23,747 nucleotides of DNA from Christensenella sp. UBA1782 (lineage in GTDB: Bacteria; Bacillota; Clostridia; Christensenellales; DTU072), in contig DCGI01000017.1 in NCBI GenBank assembly GCA_002315475.1, positions 1 to 23,747 of the forward strand. Reading direction: 5' to 3'. Position 1 is the first letter of the stretch; the number at the start of each line of letters is the position of its first letter. Shown one piece after another: positions 1-9,376 of the stretch. Under the pieces are notes generated by a model. The model saw only the letters and a program-made list of their open reading frames with translations. It searched no databases and had not been told where the DNA came from. Position numbers and translations under genes: made by a program.

Positions 1-1
1 C

Positions 2-3000
2 ATTATGATTCGTGACGACGTGACGGCTAAGGCGTTCGTCGATGACGTTTTGGCTTCTATTGCAGAATTGTGGTTCGTCGATCAAACCTTTGAGTCCTAC
101 TACGACGCATTCCAAAGCATCGGATTGGAATACTTCTATTCGAGCTTTAAGTTCGTGTTTAAGTACGATTCTTTCGTGATGCCGATGGTTTCTTCCTTCA
201 CGTACGATAACAAAGAAGGCAAGATCGTCTTTGAGATGAGTTACTCGCCGGAAGGAGCGGAACAAACCGTAGTCTTAACCTATGAAATAGATTATTCCGA
301 TTTGACGGTGAAGCCGAACGGTAAATTGAACGGCGAAGTTCGATTCAAGAACTATATGAAACTCTACGCTACCGATCCCGATACGGGAGATCTCATATAC
401 TACGTTATGCCTGAGTCTTTCTACGGCGTACAGTTTAACAATGTAGAAGACGAATTGACCGGTGAAGTGTTGGGCGTAGCCATTACCAGCTGCTACTATG
501 AATTCAATGAGTACATTTCTACCGAAGAACCGGAAGAAGACGAAGAATTAGTCGCTATGGACGGCGGATATATTTTGGCAAAATGGATTTATGCCGATAA
601 CCAATTTATATTTGATAAGTTCTCTACGTATAACTATGCTCAAGAAAAAGTTGTAGATTTGGAACAGGAAGTAAAGATCACCATTCGCGGGGACGGCGTC
701 TACGAGCTATTGAACTATCGAAACATGAACTTTGACGTTGTTCCGTTGGATCCCGATATGGTGTTGACGGTGAAGAGCTATTACGGTCCCGATAAAATCG
801 ACATGGACTTCAAAGAGTATATCAGAGTCGACAATACCGGAGAAGCGTCCTACTTGAATCCGAGATTCTTATTATACTATGACGCCGATACTTTCCACGT
901 CGAATCATTCGGCAGAGATGAACTCAGTATCAACGGTTTCAAGTATATTTTTGCTCCGACTTATGCTATCATCGATATGACGATCGATGATTCTCAAGCA
1001 CAAAGCGGTGTTGTCAAGAAAACGCTAACCGCTACCGAGTACACTTGGCACGGGGATCAGTTAAGTGACTTTTTACGTTACTATCCTATCGGTCAGTACC
1101 GTAACGACTTCGGAGCAGATAAGACAATAAGCGAATACTTTGCTTATTTGGATAATCTGATCGTGGAAAAGAAGTATATGACGGATAATGTCAATAACTT
1201 CTGTTGTACGTATTCGTATGAAGATTATCGCTTGAATTATTGGACGATGTATGACGAAGGTACCATCGATAGCAACGGAAATCATATTTCGGTACACTAT
1301 AACGATAATAACGTCGTCGGCATGTTAAAGAAGAACGGCGGTGATACCGACGTACTTATCAACACCAAAACGTCGAGTCTTACCGATGATTCGGTACAAG
1401 CCTTTGAAAGATTTACCGAAGGCTATCACAATTTGAAAAAATCTTATAAGTTTACCGAAGATGACAAGATTATGTACTACGGTGTCAATACGAGTTCCAT
1501 GCCGTATTCAGCGACTTATTTGGAAATGCAAGGAAGAAACTTGTTTGAAAAAACGATGCAGTTCGATTGCATGAAAGATTATGAGACGAAGGAATCCGGT
1601 ATATTCTTCCTAACGAAGGGTTATACCTATATCGGTTCTGACCTTACGCTCAGCTTGTATAATCAACAAGAACTCCTCTACGGTGTCGCAGCCTTCTTCG
1701 GATATGCTTCCGACGAAATGGATTTGTTCTATGATAATTTGAAAGTCATCAGCGATACGTTACTGGAGAATCCCGAACAGGCTTCGATGCAAACGATAGC
1801 TAAGAGATGCTCCTATCAAGGCGGTTTCTTGACCACCGAATACGGCTGCTTCATCTTCCCGTACATGGCGGTGAAGGGTGACTATACTAACTACGTTTGC
1901 TTGATCTTCGATGAAGACGGCGACGTATCCTTGTGGGTAAAGAATCTCCTGCATTTCCGTTGTTGCTACGCAGGCGGACTCCCCGGATATCAGAATTCTT
2001 ATCTGTACGGCTTTGATAATATGTTCAATACCGGACTCGATTATATGGACTATATCGAATACGCTACGAGTAATGCCGTGAAGGGCAACAGCTCTTGGAA
2101 CAAGATCCTTTATTCTTGGGAGAATATGGCTGACTTCTACTGCGATAAGCTCGGTTTATCGACGGTAACGGTCGAGAAAGACAATGCCGTCTACCATTTG
2201 GTAGATAACAACCTGTTCAACATGACCGACGAAGAGATCGCAAGTCTCGAAGTAACCGATGAGACCGGTATGAAGAGCAGTGAAAGGTATGGAGAATTCA
2301 AGGGTATTCAAACGTATTTCCAAAATGTCTTATTGGGAAATGCAGGCATTACCGACGGAGATTACGGTATCAGAACGAAACTGTTTACTTCGGAAATGTC
2401 TAAGGCAGGACAAGACTTCGTTAACGGCCTCATGAACAATTTGGGCAAAAAGTATCCCGGTGCCAACAGAGGTTACGGTTATACGCAGTTTGCGGCGATC
2501 GGATTGGATCATCCTTACCTCTTAACGATGGCGGAGTCGAAGCAGATTACGACTTACGATAAGTATATCGAGGCTTTGGCTAAGGTGCTCGGTTTTGAGA
2601 ATTCCGACGCTTTCTTAGCGAAGTGGAACGTCATAACCGGTATGCTTTCGGAAAAGAGTGGGGATTTGAAGGCAAGATATTATAAAGAGTTGAAAGACGT
2701 GTTGTACTGCGGAAGAAACACCTATGACAACGGTAACATCTATATGATTCCTTATTATATCGTGAATGAAGAAACGAAAGAAAACCTGTTCGTCGTATTC
2801 TATTACGAAAAGTTGGATAAAGAATACAACGATAACGTATGTCAAGCCGTCTTCGTGAGCAACTTGAATAACTTGTTGAGCCTGGGCGGTGTACCGTTTG
2901 GCGAGGAAGAAGAGGTAGAACAAGTTACCGAAAAGCCCGTCTATACCATACTCGGAAAAGAGTACATTTGTTCCGATATACAAAGCACGTGGGAACTTGA

Positions 3001-6000
3001 ATTCTTAGACAAGTATTATGAAGAAGTCGGAGAACAAGATTATCTCGACGGCAAAATCAACGGTTTGCAAGAGGTCGTCATTATTCAAATTACGCAGGAA
3101 GCTCAAAAGACTTCTTACGGTATCTCTTCGAACGTAGTCGGAAAAGAGTATGCCTTAGACGGAAGACGCGAAAGCGATAGAGTAATGAACAAAAACGCCG
3201 GATTTACCATTTGGGATAACGAGGAAGGTTATGTAGAAGGACTTTCGTTTGCCATATTCTATAAAAACGATAACATTGATTATTGGGATTGGGAACACGA
3301 CGACGAAAGCGTGGTACTTTCCGGTATGATTCGTTATGAAGAAGACGAACATGGTGTCGGTGCGATTTACGTCGGTGCTTTGAACTGGGCGTTCGAAGAA
3401 AACGAGCAAGGAGAAGAAGAGTACTTGTTCAGTGCCAGAATCATACCTCATTTCGACGCCGAAACCATGACGGGCGATTTCGAAATCGGTTTGGATTTAC
3501 ACTTCTACGAGAGTACCCAAGTCGGATACGACTATATCAGAACGCAACGTTTCTACAGCTACGAAGAAAAAGATTACAATCTCAGAGGTAGCGGTTCTTT
3601 GAAGGAATTTGAAGGACAATACGGTAGAGAATTCAGCTTACAGTTGGATGAACAAGAATTCCTGAACCTCAACGGCGAAGACTTGATCAACGTAAAGGTA
3701 CAAATCCCGAACGGTAACGTGAAAGACTTTGCTTTGAAGGCTATGGTTAAGGTACCCGTCTTCGATGCGGAAGCAGATGGACTCACCTATCAAGAAAGAA
3801 ACTTCGGTGTCGATTATCAATTCGATAAAGAATCGTCGAAGGTCAGCGGATTCTTTGATACCTACGAAGTAGGCGCAGGCTATACCTGGACGGACGAAGT
3901 CAGAACGGCAAACGCCTTCGGTAGCAAAGACGGCGTGAACGTCGTAGACGTAGTCTTCCACGGTGCTATCGATACTCCGGAAGAAAGCTATTACGGCATT
4001 TCCATCAAGCATCCAGGCAGAGACGAAAGCTACTATGAAGTAGAAGAAACCGAGGAAGAATCCGAAGAAGAAACCGAGGAAGAAACCGAAGAAGAATCTG
4101 AGGAAGAATCCGAAGAAGAAAAGACGGAAGACCAAAGAAAGTATTTCTATACGTGGGCTCCTATCAACGGTTCGGTGAAATTATTCGTTCCTTGTACCGA
4201 TTCGATGAAGATTCGCTTGACGGTCGACGCGGATGAATTCTTCTATCGTAAAGAGGAAAACATTTTGGTCGAAACAAATCCGCAAGGCGATTACTTTGCA
4301 TTTGAACCGATTCATATCGATATGGGTATCGCGTACGACGAAGAATCCAACGTTCACACCGTTTATGCTACGATGGAGAAAGCGGCGGAGTTCACGACGA
4401 GTTCCTACATCCTCACTAAGGTTGAAGGTACCGACGACACAGCGGAAACCGTTAAGGAAAACGAAACCTTAGTGCTGAGTGCGTTCAACTTGAACGGAAC
4501 ATTGATGTTGGAATTGCTCGGTGAAAACTACCTGATCGTCAACGGAACCGTTCCGAACAGCGATTACAATATCCTTGATAACGGTAGCAAGGGCGGAAAC
4601 AAGTCGACGATGACGCCTATCGATTTCGAAGCGCATCTCAACATTCCTACCGACCTGACCGAAACCTTCTTGGTAAGTCTCGACATGGACGGCGTTACGC
4701 TGACGAAGTACGACAAGCCCTTTAACGTGAAAACGAAATACGAGTCGGAAGAAATTCTTTCCCCGCTCGTAGGCAGTTTGGAAATCGGTTTGCCGAACAA
4801 AGAAAGCAAGAAGTTCACGATTACGGGACATATCGACGGTGTACACGAAGACAATATCGAAATCAAGACCGAAATCGGCAAGATTAAAGTCGAAGAAGAC
4901 GTATATACCGATCTCGTGACGAAAAACACCATTGAGAAGATTCTGAACGCTCTCGACGTTTCCGTTGTCTTTGATTATGCGACGGAAGGTCGTTATGCTC
5001 TCGACGTAGACTTCGGCGGATTCGGCTTTGTACAAAACGAATACCTCGCCGACGTTCAAATGAAGGGCGAATGTTCGGCACTGTCGGCATTCGGCTTTAA
5101 CGCCGCATACGATCAAACGGAAAGCGGTATCAAGAAAGTTACTGCTTCCTTAGAAGACGATGCCGTTTATACCGAAACGAAGGTCGGAAAGAACGGTGTG
5201 ACGGAAAGAATCGAGAAAAAAGGCTATGACGCCGTAGACTTTGCCGTTACGGTAGATACCGAAAACGTCGATAAAGTCAACGTGGATCTCGGAAAATTTG
5301 TTTACAGCGAAAACATTCAAAAGTACGGCGAAGCCAAGAAAGCACTTTACGAAAGTGCCGACAGAGCTTATACGCTCGAAGCGATTGCTTTCGAAGTCAG
5401 CCATGACAGAACGCAAGAGAATAAGAACGCGTTTGCCGTAAAACTCGATCCGATCACGTATAATACCTTAGATAAGATATACTGCGTTCCTACGGATAGC
5501 TTAGTCAACCAAAAGGACGAAAGCTTCTCGATGCAAAAGATTGATTGGAAGGTGGGTATCGATACTTCGAAGAAGTTCACCGTTACCACCTCGCTCGATA
5601 CCTTCGGCTATGTTTCGGAGAAGAAGGCGTATAAAGAAGATAAAGCAACGGATGTAGTCTTGAAGCAAGAATCCTTCACGCTCAACCCGATCGACGTAAG
5701 CATCGTACACGATGCGTCCGAAGAAGATAAGACGACGTTTGATGCCGATATTGCGGCGTTCGGCTACCATGCGGTAGAAAAGGAATACAACGCAGACGAA
5801 GACAGATTGGAAACCAAGAAGGATGACACCTTCGGCATGAACGCTATCGACTTAAGCGTAAGCTTCGGTCAAAAGGATAGCAAGACCGACGTAGGCGTCA
5901 CGCTCGGTGCATTCGGATACACGACGGTAGAAAAGGCGTTTGACGAAGAAGAACTGATCGACATCGCCGAAAAGGATGATGCGTTCTCCCTCAATGCCGT

Positions 6001-9000
6001 TGAGTTGGGCGTAACGTTCGATCAATCCACCGCCGACAAGACGGTATTGGCGATTACCTTCAACGGTTTGAACTACAATACGGTTGAGAAGGAATACGAC
6101 GAAGAATCCAAGGGATACATCCATAAGAAGGATAACACCTTCACGTTGAATCCCGTCGGCTTGACCGCCACGTTCGACCAATCCACCGCCGACAAGACGG
6201 AATTGACGATTGCGCTCGATGCGTTCGGATACGGTATCGTCGAAAAGGAATACGATGCGGATGGAAAGATCTACGTCAACAAGAAGAATGACAGCTTCTC
6301 GATGGATGCCGTCACTTTGGATGCAGACTTCGACAAATCGGTCGCCGATATTACGAAACTGACGGTAACGATGAACGAATTTACCGTTACCGAATCGGAA
6401 AAAGAATACAGTGCCGACGCAACTGCCGAGATTTCCAAAAAGGATGACGCGTTCACGCTGGAAGCCATTGACTTCACCGTCCTCTTGGATCAATCGACCG
6501 AAAAGAAGACCGCTTTCGAAACCGTCCTCAAGAAGACCGGCTTTACGAAAGTCGAGAAAGAGTACAATGACACCGAAAAGAAGGATGTCACTAAGAAAGA
6601 TACGTCCATAGGCGTAGAAGATATTTCTGTGAAAGTCGATATCGTCGATACCGAAAACGACGTACGCACCTTTGACGTGAACGTTTCGAAGCTCGTTTAC
6701 AGCAGCGAAAAGAAGAAGTACGACGAGGATGCGAAAGCGACCGTTTTGAGCAGAAAACTGGAAAGATCGTTGGAAGCTTACGAGCTGAAAGGCACGATTG
6801 ACCGCAAGGTTGCCGGCAAGACGGACGTAGACGTTACTTTGGGTGCCGTCACCTACGCCAACGTCAAGACCAATCCGAATTGCGTACACTATACCAACCT
6901 CGCCTTGAGTGCTTTGAACGTTCATACCATCGTATCGTTGCCTGCCGACGAGTTCATTGATTACAACCTCTACTTCAGTATCGGTGCTTTCCAAGCTTCG
7001 TACGATACCGACGAAAGAATCGGCAAGAAAGAATCGATTTCGGTCAAATTTAACGGCGGATACGCCGATCTCACCTTCGAGATGCCTACCGAAGAAGATA
7101 ACACCTACGGTGCCATCGCGGTCATCAAGGCTTTGGACGAAAAGCAAACCTCTTTGGTTATGAACATCGACATTGACTTCCAAGTGGAAGGCATCCATTT
7201 CGAACCGATCGAGCTTGCCTATAAGAACAGAACGGAAAGAGACTATTTGACTCTGCCCGTTATGGACGAAGACGGAAACTTCGTCGACGGAAAGAACAAG
7301 ATTATCTTTACCGGTGCGAAGAACGAAATCTATCGTGGTATCTGGACGGTAACCCTCCCGACCGAAACCGATAAGGGTTACGGTTATAACTATAAGAAGA
7401 ACGTGAAGGAAGCCGATAAAGAAGGTAAGACGGTTTACGTCATGAAAGACGAAACCAATATCTTCCTGCACCTCGCTACCGAAGAGAACAACTACTATGC
7501 GGTAGACGTACTCTACGGAGAATACGATTTCGACGGAACCCTCGAAATGGCCACCGAAGAAACGGGTAGATATTATCTCTACGGTCATAACGGCGAAAAG
7601 TTAATCGGCTCGGTTGAATTGATTTTGCCGACCGAAGACGATTTGTTGTACAGCTTTACCGTCAGCAGAGGAAAGCCTGTGGAAGTCAAGGATAAAGAAA
7701 GCGAAGAATCCAAGATCGTTTACGAAGAAGAAACCGCCTTCAAAGTATCCTTCCATAACGCTAACGAAAAGTATAATTACTATGCGGTAAGCCTCTACAC
7801 GTATAACATTTTGATTCCCGGAGTCGTGCTTGACGTACCGAACGTCAACGTTGACGCAACGCTCGAAATGGCTACCGAAGAAACCGGAAGATACTATCTC
7901 TACGGTCATAAGGACGAAGCTTTGGTCGGCTCGGTGGAAGTATTGATTCCTACCGAAACCAATAAGCAATACGCCTTCACCATCAACAGAGGAGTGGAAA
8001 AGAAGGAACCGAACATCCCGCTCGCCAAGGAGGATAAGAAACCCGAATACGTCGAAGAAGTTATCTTCCACGTTTCGCTCCATTTGCCGACCGACGAAAA
8101 TAACTTCTACGAAGCTTCTCTCGCATGGGCAGGATTCCAAGTACAACAAATTACCGTTCCCGACTTTGACTTCGGTGCGGTCTTAGAACTGACGAGCGAC
8201 ACGCAAAACTACTACAAGTTATCGTTGACCTACAATAAGGCTTTGGTCGGAACCGTCAAAGTAACCGTTCCGAATGAAACGCTCGAAGACTACGGCTTGA
8301 CCGTTTGCAAGGGTGTATCGAAAGAAGTCGAAAAAGTGCTTACCTATGAAGAAGAAGAAATCTTTGCGTTCTTCTTCCACGTAGCCGCCGACGAAACCGA
8401 CTATTACAGCGGCAGATTGTTTATCGACGCCTTCTCCGTTACCGAAACGATTTCCTTCTCGGGTATTGAGATTACGTTGGAAGGGGAGACGGTAGAAAAA
8501 GCCAAGGGATACAAAGTCAGCTTGATCTATGCCGAAGAATTGGTCGGCACCGCCGTTGTGACGGTACCCACCGCCGAAGATAAGCAATACGGCTTGTTGG
8601 TCAACAAGGCAGTGAAGAAGACCGTCGCCGAAAAGACGACGTACGAAGAAGAATTGATCTTTGACGTATCCTTCCACCTCGCCACCGAAGAAAATAACTA
8701 CTATGACGTCAACGTTATCGTTACCGCCGCGACCATCGGAGAAGAAGGAAACGAAATCAATATTCCCGAAATCAAGGCGAATGTAACCTTGAAGATGGCT
8801 ACCGAAGAGAATAACGTTTATGCGTTTGACGTAGATTACAACGGTAAGAAGATTGTTGCCGCAACCTATCAAAAGGGTGACGTACTTCTGAATATCGAAG
8901 TACTCGATGCAAGTTACGTATTCCGTTATGACGAACTCGACAACACCGTATTGAGCTTCACGATGCCGGAATATGTATTCGTCATCGACAGAGCACAAGA

Positions 9001-9298
9001 AAAGAACCTCGGTCACGACGTCGGAGAGAACACCGCCAACGGACATTGGTACTTCCAAGTCAGCGAGAACAAAAAGGATGCCAAACTCATCTGGAATATC
9101 GGATACGAATACGAATTCGAAGATGTGTTCGATGAAAACGGTTTCGTCAGTACGGATATGGCGCTCAACGCCTTCATCTTGTACAACGGTGCCGGTGCCG
9201 AACTCGTTGCGGGACAGGAACTCGATTTCCAAGCGGAGGAAAAAATCATAGAAAAGGTGGATACCTTCTTCGAAAGTTTGGAATCTAAGGATGAATAA
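2..9298 (+). CDS. Giant repetitive, probably secreted or surface beta-rich protein (5' end outside window)
   Basis: The reading frame is open from the first bases of the window to TAA at 9296-9298. The ATG at 5 has no room for a ribosome binding site and the N-terminus has no signal peptide, so the gene almost certainly begins upstream. Residue numbers here count from that ATG (3,097 residues). Residues 1 to about 960 are Tyr/Phe/Asp-rich and match no family I know. About 975-1340 alternates hydrophobic and polar residues as beta strands do. A Glu-rich linker lies at 1347-1376, and more beta-like sequence runs to about 1740. Repeat set A follows (about 1740-2292), then repeat set B (2442-2949) and a C-terminal module ending in SLESKDE. 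I see no transmembrane segment, LPXTG motif or C-terminal anchor, so any anchoring must come from the unseen N-terminus. By eye the codons favour AAG, TTC and GAA more than the downstream genes do. A role as adhesin or other large surface protein is inferred only from size, acidity and repeats; the function is unknown. Confidence 0.85.
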   Translation: MMIRDDVTAKAFVDDVLASIAELWFVDQTFESYYDAFQSIGLEYFYSSFKFVFKYDSFVMPMVSSFTYDNKEGKIVFEMSYSPEGAEQTVVLTYEIDYSDLTVKPNGKLNGEVRFKNYMKLYATDPDTGDLIYYVMPESFYGVQFNNVEDELTGEVLGVAITSCYYEFNEYISTEEPEEDEELVAMDGGYILAKWIYADNQFIFDKFSTYNYAQEKVVDLEQEVKITIRGDGVYELLNYRNMNFDVVPLDPDMVLTVKSYYGPDKIDMDFKEYIRVDNTGEASYLNPRFLLYYDADTFHVESFGRDELSINGFKYIFAPTYAIIDMTIDDSQAQSGVVKKTLTATEYTWHGDQLSDFLRYYPIGQYRNDFGADKTISEYFAYLDNLIVEKKYMTDNVNNFCCTYSYEDYRLNYWTMYDEGTIDSNGNHISVHYNDNNVVGMLKKNGGDTDVLINTKTSSLTDDSVQAFERFTEGYHNLKKSYKFTEDDKIMYYGVNTSSMPYSATYLEMQGRNLFEKTMQFDCMKDYETKESGIFFLTKGYTYIGSDLTLSLYNQQELLYGVAAFFGYASDEMDLFYDNLKVISDTLLENPEQASMQTIAKRCSYQGGFLTTEYGCFIFPYMAVKGDYTNYVCLIFDEDGDVSLWVKNLLHFRCCYAGGLPGYQNSYLYGFDNMFNTGLDYMDYIEYATSNAVKGNSSWNKILYSWENMADFYCDKLGLSTVTVEKDNAVYHLVDNNLFNMTDEEIASLEVTDETGMKSSERYGEFKGIQTYFQNVLLGNAGITDGDYGIRTKLFTSEMSKAGQDFVNGLMNNLGKKYPGANRGYGYTQFAAIGLDHPYLLTMAESKQITTYDKYIEALAKVLGFENSDAFLAKWNVITGMLSEKSGDLKARYYKELKDVLYCGRNTYDNGNIYMIPYYIVNEETKENLFVVFYYEKLDKEYNDNVCQAVFVSNLNNLLSLGGVPFGEEEEVEQVTEKPVYTILGKEYICSDIQSTWELEFLDKYYEEVGEQDYLDGKINGLQEVVIIQITQEAQKTSYGISSNVVGKEYALDGRRESDRVMNKNAGFTIWDNEEGYVEGLSFAIFYKNDNIDYWDWEHDDESVVLSGMIRYEEDEHGVGAIYVGALNWAFEENEQGEEEYLFSARIIPHFDAETMTGDFEIGLDLHFYESTQVGYDYIRTQRFYSYEEKDYNLRGSGSLKEFEGQYGREFSLQLDEQEFLNLNGEDLINVKVQIPNGNVKDFALKAMVKVPVFDAEADGLTYQERNFGVDYQFDKESSKVSGFFDTYEVGAGYTWTDEVRTANAFGSKDGVNVVDVVFHGAIDTPEESYYGISIKHPGRDESYYEVEETEEESEEETEEETEEESEEESEEEKTEDQRKYFYTWAPINGSVKLFVPCTDSMKIRLTVDADEFFYRKEENILVETNPQGDYFAFEPIHIDMGIAYDEESNVHTVYATMEKAAEFTTSSYILTKVEGTDDTAETVKENETLVLSAFNLNGTLMLELLGENYLIVNGTVPNSDYNILDNGSKGGNKSTMTPIDFEAHLNIPTDLTETFLVSLDMDGVTLTKYDKPFNVKTKYESEEILSPLVGSLEIGLPNKESKKFTITGHIDGVHEDNIEIKTEIGKIKVEEDVYTDLVTKNTIEKILNALDVSVVFDYATEGRYALDVDFGGFGFVQNEYLADVQMKGECSALSAFGFNAAYDQTESGIKKVTASLEDDAVYTETKVGKNGVTERIEKKGYDAVDFAVTVDTENVDKVNVDLGKFVYSENIQKYGEAKKALYESADRAYTLEAIAFEVSHDRTQENKNAFAVKLDPITYNTLDKIYCVPTDSLVNQKDESFSMQKIDWKVGIDTSKKFTVTTSLDTFGYVSEKKAYKEDKATDVVLKQESFTLNPIDVSIVHDASEEDKTTFDADIAAFGYHAVEKEYNADEDRLETKKDDTFGMNAIDLSVSFGQKDSKTDVGVTLGAFGYTTVEKAFDEEELIDIAEKDDAFSLNAVELGVTFDQSTADKTVLAITFNGLNYNTVEKEYDEESKGYIHKKDNTFTLNPVGLTATFDQSTADKTELTIALDAFGYGIVEKEYDADGKIYVNKKNDSFSMDAVTLDADFDKSVADITKLTVTMNEFTVTESEKEYSADATAEISKKDDAFTLEAIDFTVLLDQSTEKKTAFETVLKKTGFTKVEKEYNDTEKKDVTKKDTSIGVEDISVKVDIVDTENDVRTFDVNVSKLVYSSEKKKYDEDAKATVLSRKLERSLEAYELKGTIDRKVAGKTDVDVTLGAVTYANVKTNPNCVHYTNLALSALNVHTIVSLPADEFIDYNLYFSIGAFQASYDTDERIGKKESISVKFNGGYADLTFEMPTEEDNTYGAIAVIKALDEKQTSLVMNIDIDFQVEGIHFEPIELAYKNRTERDYLTLPVMDEDGNFVDGKNKIIFTGAKNEIYRGIWTVTLPTETDKGYGYNYKKNVKEADKEGKTVYVMKDETNIFLHLATEENNYYAVDVLYGEYDFDGTLEMATEETGRYYLYGHNGEKLIGSVELILPTEDDLLYSFTVSRGKPVEVKDKESEESKIVYEEETAFKVSFHNANEKYNYYAVSLYTYNILIPGVVLDVPNVNVDATLEMATEETGRYYLYGHKDEALVGSVEVLIPTETNKQYAFTINRGVEKKEPNIPLAKEDKKPEYVEEVIFHVSLHLPTDENNFYEASLAWAGFQVQQITVPDFDFGAVLELTSDTQNYYKLSLTYNKALVGTVKVTVPNETLEDYGLTVCKGVSKEVEKVLTYEEEEIFAFFFHVAADETDYYSGRLFIDAFSVTETISFSGIEITLEGETVEKAKGYKVSLIYAEELVGTAVVTVPTAEDKQYGLLVNKAVKKTVAEKTTYEEELIFDVSFHLATEENNYYDVNVIVTAATIGEEGNEINIPEIKANVTLKMATEENNVYAFDVDYNGKKIVAATYQKGDVLLNIEVLDASYVFRYDELDNTVLSFTMPEYVFVIDRAQEKNLGHDVGENTANGHWYFQVSENKKDAKLIWNIGYEYEFEDVFDENGFVSTDMALNAFILYNGAGAELVAGQELDFQAEEKIIEKVDTFFESLESKDE
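4043..4132 (+). repeat. Glu-rich low-complexity linker encoded by 12-bp repeats
   Basis: This tract inside the giant gene encodes about 30 residues made almost only of Glu with Thr or Ser every fourth position (EETEEESEEETEEE-type). The DNA is a run of imperfect 12-bp units of the form GAAGAAACCGAG or GAAGAATCCGAG. It separates two beta-like regions and is probably a flexible, strongly negative spacer. Such tracts can change length by replication slippage in whole codons without breaking the frame. Confidence 0.9.
5222..6880 (+). repeat. Repeat set A in the giant protein: about 11 tandem units of roughly 50-52 residues
   Basis: Residues about 1740-2292 of the giant protein. A unit reads roughly as a hydrophobic start (LNAIDL, LNPVGL, LEAIDF), then an alternating strand ending FDQS, then DKT, a second strand ending AFGY, then VEKEYD, a variable 8-10 residue stretch and KKDD(T/A)F. 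I count about 11 units. The central ones are closest: 6015-6044 and 6171-6200 match at 29 of 30 bases at a spacing of 156 bp, exactly 52 codons. The first and last units are diverged, which fits growth by internal duplication. Two strands joined by a charged loop per unit suggests a long beta sheet or solenoid; the fold is inferred from the pattern only. Confidence 0.85.
7328..8851 (+). repeat. Repeat set B in the giant protein: five tandem units of roughly 92-107 residues
   Basis: Residues 2442-2949 of the giant protein. Each unit starts near LVGSVEV-PTE, passes a Y-F-(V/I)-RG strand and a variable KK/EE loop, then YEEE-IF-VSFHLATEENNYY and another strand. In most units it closes with LEMATEET-RYYLYGH or a relative. 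Starts are near 7328, 7604, 7925, 8246 and 8540. The DNA at 7541-7590 and 7862-7911 differs at only about 4 of 50 bases, at a period of 321 bp (107 codons). Copies 4 and 5 are more diverged (KAKGYKVSLIYAEE at the end of copy 4). The sequence is unrelated by eye to repeat set A, so the protein expanded twice by separate duplications. Confidence 0.85.
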
Positions 9299-9331
9299 TT
9301 TATCTTTGGATACAATAAAAAAACAACATAA

Positions 9332-9363
9332 CCCCGATACCTGCCTTTCGTCGGGTATCGGGG
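9332..9363 (+). terminator. Perfect 10-bp hairpin without U-tract between the giant gene and the lipoprotein operon
   Basis: CCCCGATACC at 9332-9341 is perfectly complementary to GGTATCGGGG at 9354-9363, with a 12-nt loop. It lies 33 nt after the giant gene's stop and 13 nt before the next start. On the + strand the stem is followed by ACAAAAAGG, not by U's, so it is not a standard intrinsic terminator in this direction. An A-rich run (9317-9323) precedes it, so on the - strand the stem would be followed by a T-rich stretch, although no gene on that strand needs a terminator. It could be a weak terminator, a 3'-end stabiliser, an RNA-processing site, or a structure limiting access to the next ribosome binding site. 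The hairpin is directly visible; its role is not. Confidence 0.55.
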
Positions 9364-9376
9364 ACAAAAAGGAAAA

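Noticed and set aside
5852..7588. Long minus-strand open frame (578 codons) opposite the giant gene
   Set aside because: It mirrors the repeats and codon bias of the + strand gene, is rich in Phe, Val, Arg and Gly without any domain pattern, and has no ribosome binding site or neighbours on that strand.
5222..8851. CRISPR-like regular repetition
   Set aside because: The repetition is in-frame coding repeats of 50-107 codons with conserved protein pattern, not short direct repeats with unique spacers.
9305..9323. Possible -10 box (TACAAT at 9311-9316) before the lipoprotein operon
   Set aside because: I found no convincing -35 element at the right spacing, and the candidate lies upstream of the hairpin; a promoter here is possible but unsupported.
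8219..9367. Minus-strand open frame of 382 codons covering the giant gene's 3' end and the hairpin
   Set aside because: Same shadow effect; the composition is implausible and it would start inside the start region of a well-supported + strand lipoprotein operon.
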